A DNA stretch of 64,000 nt from Edaphochlamys debaryana. Taxonomy: Eukaryota; Chlorophyta; Chlorophyceae; Chlamydomonadales. The notes below the pieces were generated by a model. The model did not search any database and was not told the DNA's origin. It was given only the letters and a program-made list of their open reading frames with translations. The position numbers and the translations under genes are program-made. This document shows positions 57,321 to 64,000 of this stretch, piece by piece (position 1 is the stretch's first letter; every line of letters begins with the position of its first letter). The stretch is from positions 310,001 to 374,000 of the forward strand of contig JAEHOE010000059.1 of the NCBI GenBank assembly GCA_016858145.1, given 5' to 3'.

Positions 57321-58442
57321 GCTGCCGCCGGGTGCAGGCGGCGGCGTGGGGGCGGCGAGGACGCGCTAGCGGCGGCCTCCCAGGCGCAAGGCGGCTGGGC
57401 GAGCTTTGCAGGCGGCGCTGCGCGGTGCTGAGTGGGGGAAGCTGCAATGTGAGGGATCCTGAGCGGAGCTACGTGGGTGTGGGCGACGCTATGCGACGAA
57501 AACAAGCGGCGGAACGCACCGGGCTCGAGGCCGGGATCTCGTGGGGCCTCCGTTCGCGGGCTGCGTAGAAGCTGCCATCGCGAACTGGGTCGGGTCCCAG
57601 TGCTCGTAGCGTAGCCACGCGCTGAAGCCCTGCGGGAAAGACCTGACGGGGACCGCCTCAAGCTCACGAACGACGTCCCCAAGCAAGGGCGTGGACCTAC
57701 AGGAGACGGCGCAGGTGCGATCTGGCTTCGCAGAGCTCTCGGAACGGAGCTAGGGAGGCAGTAGGGAACGCAACACCAAGGTGGGGGGCTTCGGGGCGAG
57801 AGAGGGGTTCAGCGGAGGGAAGGGCGGGGAGCGAGGGGCCAAGTTCCAGGCAGGCCGCGGCCCATACACCCTGCGAGAGGGGTGCCCCCAATACACCCGT
57901 GCCTGCGCTAGAATGGACCGGTGAATCCTGCCGGGGACTCGACGTAAGCTAGTCCAGGGGCGGTGGGTGAGTGGGGTGGATGGCACCTGATGGCACGCCG
58001 ATTCCCCCGCGGGAAGCGGGGGCAAGGGGAGTTCGTGGTAACACGGCGCCTCCCCTGGTGAGATTCACTCATACCACTGCTGCTCATGCCGTGGGCCAGC
58101 CGAAGTGCGCCAGAGTGGTTTCGTCGCAAGTCAGAGATGGCGTCGCTGGCTAAACGTCTACTGAACTCTACCCTCCTCTGCACCATGGTTTAAGGCGATG
58201 CATTGCTGTCTCGGCAACTGGCCAGGTGTGCAACCGCGCGGTTCACTCGAACCCGCCGTTCGCTACTGGGCGGGATGAGCTTACTACTTCGCCGTGTATA
58301 TACAGCGCCCCCCGCGCGCCGCTCTGCATACACCTTTACCTTCTGAGCAACTCTGCACTCCTATCCACCTTACAACGCCCTCCCGCGACCTTCACACTTT
58401 GCAACGAGCCATCTCAGCTCCCCGCTCAACACTTTCGCCAAG
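57321..58442. promoter_or_regulatory. Divergent intergenic region with TATA box
   Basis: Separates the starts of the minus-strand coiled-coil gene and the plus-strand kinase, so it should act as a two-way promoter region. TATATA at 58297-58302 lies 140 nt before the kinase start codon in a GC-rich setting and is the best TATA candidate in the window. No supported gene inside. Confidence 0.5.
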
Positions 58443-60296
58443 ATGACTGCCATCAAGAGCATCTGCGTTGTTGCTATCAACACCAGCGCCACCATGCTCG
58501 CGCTGACCGTCGTCGGCGTGCGCATGGTCGTCCGCGGCATCACCAGCGCTTGCGACGAGGCTTCGGCCTTCGAGCCAAGCAGCGTGGCCGAGCGACGTGT
58601 CTGGCAGCCCGATGTCAAGGCCGCATGTGCCGACGATGCCTCGGTCGCCACGATGCCCGCCGAGAATTCCGAGATGCCGGTCTGCAACCTCAACATCCCA
58701 AAACTACAAGCTCCGGCCCTCGACACCTTGGTCCCGGACACTGTAGGTCGAAAGCTGTCGTCGTGTGACGCCTGGGACGCCGCCTCATGCCCCGCTCTGC
58801 CTCTTTCGTGCAGGCGTCCAGCTGCGGGTCCCCGCGGGACTCGGTCTCTGACGGCAGCTCCACCGCGGGCACAAGTTCGGATGAGAGCGACAACGAGACG
58901 GAGCAGGAGGTGAGCTGATGTGGAGCCATAGGGGGACAGGGTCATCCAGCAGGGTATCTGCCAGCGTGCTCTTCGGGCATGGGGCTGCGACCGGCACCCT
59001 CTCCTCTCCTCAACGTCCCTTCCTCCCCCTCCCTGCCTTCGCTCCCCAGGCCCCGCTGGACCCCCTCGCCTTCCTCGCCCTGCACGGCCTGGAGCTCTTC
59101 ACGCCCGTCAAGGTCCTGGGCATGGGCGCCTTCGGCGTGGTGGAGGAGGGCACGGTGCGGCTGCCCGACGGCTCGCTCTTCCGCTGCGCCCGCAAGACGC
59201 TCACGGCCGGCACCAAGGCCCACCCCGCGCGCCCCGCGCTCCGGGCCGAGGTCGCGGCCATGCAACGGCTGCAGGGCTGCCCCGGCGCCGTGCAGCTGCT
59301 GGCGCACTCGGTCAAGCCCCGCTGCCGCATCCTCATGGAGCTGGGCGAGCTGGGCACCCTGCAGGAGGAGCTGGTGAGGCCGGGGGCGGAGGGGCGGGAG
59401 GCACGCAGGGCAGCCGGGGAGTGGAGCTGTCGGGAAGTAAGAGGCAGAGAGAGGGCAGGGCACCGAAGACTAGGACGTCTGCGGTGCTCCTGGGCTGGCC
59501 TGCTGGTTTCTCCCGGCCCTCTTCCTCACGCCGGCCCCCGCGCTGCCTGCCCGTCCCCGCAGAAACTGGCTGCGCCGTACTTCAACGACACCAAGATGCT
59601 GCTTCCGGAGTGCAGCATCCGCCAGGTCGCCGTCGCGGTCCTGGAGTCGTTCGCCGTCCTGCACGACAAGGGCTTTGGCCACTTCGACCTCAAGCCGGAG
59701 AACTTGCTGCTCAAGGCGGACAGGGTCATGCTGGGAGGTGAGCGAGGACAGGGGGCACAGGAGGAAGCTAGTTGCAGGGGAAGGTCAGGACTGCGCGTGG
59801 GCAAGCTGAGCCGGGGGCTGGTTGGCTCACCGTGTGCTACCTCCAGCCCAACTACCAGTGCGCCAGCACCGCACTCTGCCTCACGTTGCTGACATTGCGC
59901 TCCCCGTGCCTCCGTCTGTCTGCCGCCCCAGACCTCGGCGCCTCCTCGGCTAGAAGCCCCGTGACCGGCCACTACCCCGTCGTTGGCACCTTCGGCTGGC
60001 GCGCACCCGAGGTTGATGCCGCCTTCAAGCAGCCCACGCCTGAACTGTGCGCCCGCATCAGCCCCGCCGCCGACATGTACTCTCTGGGCCTGCTGCTAGC
60101 GTCGTGTGCGGCCTACCACGGCCGCATCACGCAGCTGTACCTGCTGCGGCAGGGCAAGCGCCCCCTGCCGGCGTTCGTACCTGCTAGCTTGCAATGCCTG
60201 ATCGGGCAGATGCTGGCGGATGACCCCGCGCTGCGACCGACTCCGCAGCAGGCGCTGCAGCACCCCTTCATCACCGGAGTGGCGGTGGCAGACTAA
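58443..60296 (+). CDS. Membrane-anchored Ser/Thr-type protein kinase (non-RD)
   Basis: Exons 58443-58742, 58814-58909, 59050-59373, 59563-59737 and 59932-60296 join in phase to 419 residues. Near the N-terminus a hydrophobic stretch (SICVVAINTSATMLALTVVG) could be a signal anchor. An acidic Ser-rich linker follows (SSDESDNETEQE), then the kinase domain. It has a glycine loop GMGAFGVVEEG, a Lys in FRCARKTL, a helix-C Glu in RAEVAAMQRL, the catalytic loop GHFDLKPENLLL, DLG in place of DFG, GTFGWRAPEV, DMYSLGLLLAS and RPTPQQALQHPF at the end. The catalytic Asp, Lys and Asn are all present, but HRD is HFD, so this is a non-RD kinase and activation-loop phosphorylation may not be required. The activation segment is short. 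The closest known family is unclear. Confidence 0.85.
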
Positions 60297-60847
60297 ACAG
60301 CCGGGCCGGCGTGAGCTGGTGCTCTCTTCTCCAATCTTGTGCATACATGCACCTCATGACCTCGGTGAAGGCCGGGCGCGCCTGGAGTGCGTCGGTGGTC
60401 CTACCGCACGAGAACGCCTCCACCCCGCCCACCGCCTCAGCCGCATGCGTGAGCATGCCTCAGCCCCAACGCCTCGGCCTCGGCCTCAAGCTTGATGCCG
60501 CCGGCTGCTGGCACTGACGGCCCTGAGCAGCCGCAGCAGCCGGGCCCCGGCCCCGGCTACCTCCATCCATTATTACGGCCCTCGGGCCTCCCTGGTCGCT
60601 CCATCACCAGTGGGCTCTGGGCTGTGACCATGCGGGCTGTGCGCCCCAGCCTCCGCCGCGCTCCCTGCCTCCGAAGCGCACACAGCCGCCCCGGCCTGAC
60701 TGGCTTGGCAGCAGCGCATGAATACTCATGGTCAATAGGCCATTCGTTGGTAAACAGGTTTTGAGTTATGTTGTAGCGGCGGCAGTTATGGGCTTTGATG
60801 GGGCGGCAGAGGCTGCGCGTGTATTCCCTTAGCTGAACTACATACGG

Positions 60848-60852
60848 TGTAA
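60848..60852 (+). promoter_or_regulatory. Putative TGTAA poly(A) signal of the kinase gene
   Basis: TGTAA about 550 nt after the kinase stop codon. Confidence 0.4.
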
Positions 60853-61500
60853 CGTTGGGTTTGGGTCGGGCAGATAGGGCCCTGCTGGTAGGGCCCTGCT
60901 GAGCCTCGTATTATCAAGGTTTTTTGGTGGGTGTCGGTGAGGGAAACTTAGTATGTCCGTGAGATGATGGTTGTAGGCATGGACACGCACGGCCCCAGAC
61001 AATACATGTGCGGCGGGCTGAAGGTCTGGCAGGGGGTTGACGCCTTTTCCGGATAGACATCCCGCGCTTGTCAAGGGTTTGCGTATTGCGTCAGGATTTG
61101 CGTTAGAGTTTGCGTCAGGGTGGTCGAACTTCATGTACAGGACGTCAGGCCGTGGGCCAGTTGAGGGAAGGGTACGCGCGTGCCTCATGTCACGTCATGC
61201 CGCACGCGCGCCCCATCGCTGTAACCAGGCCTGTCCTCCCATTGGCGTGCGACTCTGTCTGGACCGCGGAGCCACTGGGACCTAGGAGCTTTGGGGCGAC
61301 CGCCCAGGCGACCATGTGGATGGCTCTCTGGATAGTCACATAAACACTTTACATATGAATATGGTAGAGTTGGGGCAGAAGGCCGCGGCCGAAACACCGC
61401 TCCCGCCATTTACGTCTATCTCTCCTTTGGTTCAGAGGAAATCTATCACCACGCTGACAAACACAATCTAAGCAGACAAACATCTACGAAAACGCGCTTC
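60853..61500. other. Intergenic stretch, no supported gene
   Basis: GC is lower than in the genes. The 17-mer GTTGACGCCTTTTCCGG at about 61035 recurs at about 61768. Nothing else recognised. Confidence 0.4.
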
Positions 61501-61530
61501 TGCCGACCTGGCGGCATTTCCGCGAATCAT

Positions 61531-62222
61531 GCCTCGAACGCGGCCGAGGCCCTGGTCACACCGGGACGCGCGGTCTCGGGCCCTCGCGGCATGGGCGTCT
61601 TGGTGCCCCTCTACACGGACCCGGAGGGCCTGGCCCTCCTAGACCGAGTGGTGGGGGGGGAGTTAGGGGGGGAGGGGGGTTGGGGGAGGGGGTTGGGGGA
61701 GGGGGTTGGGGGAGGGGGTAGGGGAGGGGTTAGGGGAGGGGAGTCGGGGACGGGGGCGAGGGGTGGGGGTTGACGCCTTTTCCGGGGCGAGGGGGGGGTT
61801 TCCGCTTGGGGGTATGCACTCGGGATGGGCGAACGAGGGGAGCAATTGGGAAGGCCCCCCCGAGGGCTGGAGTAGGAACATGGGGGAGGTGCGACGGTGG
61901 ACCATAGGCCTCCGGGGGCGGTGGGGCGAAGGGGCGGATGCCGGGGGGAGGGGGGTGGGGGGGGTGGGGTGGGGGGCTGTGGCGAGAGTGTGACAGGACC
62001 TGGAGCATGACGCGAGTGCGTGGTGCGGCAGGGAGGGGCACCTCATCAGCCCCAAGCGGAAACACTTGTAAGGCAAGCGCCCAGCTCTCACGCCCGACCC
62101 TCCCCAACCGCAGGCCGCGTACGGCAGCTCCTGTACGGTATCGGCCCTGGTGTCGGGGGAGGGCACGGGGCCCCCCCGGGACCACGTGCTACACATGGCG
62201 GCCTTCAAGTGCCTGGCGGACG
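61531..62222 (+). CDS. Candidate exons of an unrecognised gene, possibly a remnant
   Basis: Two protein-like segments. One is about 61531-61650, reading SNAAEALVTPGRAVSGPRGM then GVLVPLYTDPEGLALLDR before GTGGTGGG. The other is 62114-62222 after an AACCGCAG acceptor, reading AAYGSSCTVSALVSGEGTG then HVLHMAAFKCLADA before GTGGGG. They join in phase 0 across an intron full of GGGGGA repeats. The 5' end is not defined. The second exon ends in phase 1 and does not join the copied exon at 62842 in the frame that exon uses in its parent gene. No family assigned. Confidence 0.35.
61651..61790. repeat. G-rich purine repeat
   Basis: Runs of GGGGGAGGGGGTT and similar over about 140 bases, strongly strand-asymmetric and able to form G-quadruplexes. 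Located just after a candidate splice donor. Confidence 0.8.
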
Positions 62223-62499
62223 CGGGTGGGGCAAGGGAGGAAGGTTGGGAGGGGGGCGTGGGGGTGACGGATGAAGTGTGCGTGTGGAAGAGGGGGACTG
62301 TGGGACAGGTGGTTGCGGCAAGGGGCGAACGCAGCGGGTGGGTGTGGGGTGGATGGCAGGGCCGTGATGGAGCGTGGGGGCTAGACATGCCTGGTGGAAG
62401 CGGATAGCGGGGGCCGGGCCGTTCTCACGCCGCAAGAACATGAGGCACGCGTCCAGAGTAAAAGGATGGCGCTGGGAAGGCAGGGGCCTCGAAATACAC

Positions 62500-63095
62500 A
62501 ATTGGGCGGTTGGAGGTTGGAGGCTTCGTGCCCTCCAGCGGGCCCCGAATGGGCCCTGGTGGATCCGTGAACGGGCAGGTCCGTAGATGCTGTGCACCTG
62601 CCTCTGGGCTTTGACCTTTAGCCTTCCGTCTTCCATCTTCCGCCTGTGGCTGACACCTGTAGCGCTGCCTGTTTCACAAGCTTGTGGTGCCGCCCCCTCC
62701 CACCACTCTCTCCCCAACCCATGTGGGCGCCCCGCCCCGCCCAGCAGCACTCGCACGTGGCCATCGCGGGCACCCAGCCACCCGCCGTGCCTGACACGAA
62801 CCCACTCCCCCACCCCCCTCCATCCCCTTTCCTCCCCCCAGGGCGCCGCCCAGCAACACATGCACGTGGCCATCGTGGGCACGCACGCGCTCGAGTGGCT
62901 CTTCCTCATCCACATGTTCCAGCGGAAGCGGGCGGCGGCGGGGCACGTGTGATGCATGAGGCGCGTGCTGGGCAGCAGCGGGCGCGCGGAGCGCGTCGCG
63001 TGGCGTGGGGTGCGTGCTGGGAGAGGCAGGTACTGTAGGCAGGTAGGCAGAGCGAGTGCAGGCGCAGCGTTGCCTGTATGGCTGGGGCATTTTGA
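62500..63095 (+). pseudogene. Displaced copy of the 3' end of the membrane-protein gene
   Basis: Aligns with 52984-53510: shared blocks include TGGATCCGTGAACGGGCAGG, the intronic exon echo, the acceptor, the complete last exon (62842-62952, still open and ending AAAGHV and stop) and the 3' flank up to TATGGCTGGGGCATTTTGAG. The earlier exons are absent, so it is a partial duplicate about 9.5 kb from its source. The exon is intact, so it could serve as a 3' exon for an upstream gene, but no in-phase partner was found. Confidence 0.8.
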
Positions 63096-64000
63096 GAGCT
63101 GTCGGCGTACTGGTGTTGGGCAGATATATGGCTGGTGCGTGGTACGCAGGTGGTGCGTAATGAACATGGGGCCGTGCCGTACAGGCAGGCCTGACTCCGC
63201 CCTGGGGACCAGGGGTTCGCCGAACCCGCCGAGGGGGGCCGGCGGGGTACCCGGCACTCCGCCAAACAGACCTGCGCGAACCAAATCCGGCCGGTTGCCG
63301 GCCTAGGCACTGACGTTGGGCTGCACGATTTGCTTGTTTCGTGGGTGCAGCAGGCGGGACCGGGGCGGGGGGCGCGTGAGGCAGGGCGGTGACGGCGCCG
63401 CAGTCTGGGTGTCATCACGCAAGGAATAGATGGCAGTAAGCTTCCCGCCCTTGATATCCCTCGCGACCGCTCCCGCCGGGCCCGCCCATACCTGCACAAC
63501 TGCCTGGCTGCTTCTGCTGTTCCACCGCGCGCCTTTCTTGGCTTCGCCGACGTAAATCGGCGTCGGTCTCGCTCGGCGGCGATTGGCATTCTGCCTCGAC
63601 TCGGCTCGACGCCGGGCCCAACTGGCTTCGACGTCGGCCCGCCAGGCCCAGTGGCCAGTGCGTGCGCCCCGTCGGTGGGCCCTGCCTGGGGTTTAACCCG
63701 CGCTCGCTGTGCAAATATACTTACGCTAACGCAAGAGAAACGCACGCCTCTCGCTCCTTCTTCGTAGGTAACTAATAACCCAGATACTTGGGGGGCACTG
63801 GGGGGCATCGATTGCCGTAAAGCACGCCCTGTTCCCCGCTGCAAATAATGCCCATCCACAAATTGGAACGGTAAGCTGGGAGGGGATCACGCCGCCGAAA
63901 CGGTGAGGGCTTGATGAGATGACAGGCAGGTGCCCATCCGACCCATCCCTTCCTCTCGGGTTCCAGGCGGTAGCAAGGTCGTGCTGTGTGTATGCCCCCC
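63096..64000. other. Right-edge stretch with one weak candidate exon
   Basis: On the minus strand 63497-63303 reads GGKLTAIYSLRDDTQTAAPS and runs to a stop, which could be the last exon of a gene entering from the right. Upstream frames (TDADLRRRSQERRAVEQQKQ, about 63590) are in another phase and would need a splice. Not enough to call a gene. Confidence 0.25.

Noticed and set aside
62114..62222. DNA polymerase A motif suggested by the frame reading RVRQLLYGIGPG
   Set aside because: Key Ala-Lys residues before the Tyr-Gly are missing and the other frame is more protein-like; no other polymerase block nearby.
1..64000. tRNA, rRNA or organelle-type genes
   Set aside because: No cloverleaf or rRNA block was recognised by eye on either strand; a tRNAscan or Rfam search would be needed to exclude small RNAs.

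Overview
The window is nuclear DNA of a GC-rich green alga, most likely a chlorophyte of the Chlamydomonas/Volvox kind. Genes are split by many short GC-rich introns. Several genes have TGTAA-type poly(A) signals downstream. The gene content includes a cytosolic 40S protein (RPS4), an EGF-exostosin, other secretory-pathway glycosyltransferases and a plant-type wax synthase. The species is not identified. Exon models were built by hand from splice sites, reading phase and protein-like composition, so exon edges are inferences and may be off by a few bases.

Left region (1-16.4 kb): two tandem copies, about 9.7 kb apart and on the minus strand, of an FtsJ-fold methyltransferase gene with a C-terminal CCCH zinc finger. 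Copy A (1-4651) runs off the left edge; copy B (8980-14330) is full length. Each copy carries one different small deletion in the methyltransferase core. A small coiled-coil, gag-like ORF lies between them.

Middle region (16.4-43.5 kb): two divergent signal-peptide glycosyltransferase genes on the minus strand (a GT77-like enzyme and an unassigned one) and an EGF-exostosin (GT47-like) on the plus strand form a small cluster for secretory-pathway glycosylation, probably of wall or glycoprotein sugars. Next come RPS4 and a wax-synthase-like MBOAT acyltransferase.

Right region (43.5-64 kb): a large protein with a Ser-Arg-Pro-Ala-Ser repeat region, a polytopic membrane protein of unknown function, a 230-bp MITE-like element, an acidic coiled-coil gene on the minus strand, a membrane-anchored non-RD protein kinase, and a displaced copy of the membrane gene's last exon at 62.5-63.1 kb.

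The most unusual signal lies in the introns. Introns of at least five unrelated genes share a core close to AAAGCGTGTGTGTTTCGTGA. It sits in sense orientation just after a G-rich donor end, or in antisense just before a C-rich acceptor end. Beside it there is often a 20-60 bp 'echo' of the adjoining exon edge, sometimes with its splice site. One echo is present only in copy A and another only in copy B of the tandem genes, so the process acted after that duplication. This looks like an introner-like or splice-site-targeted intron-expansion element that I cannot match to a named family.
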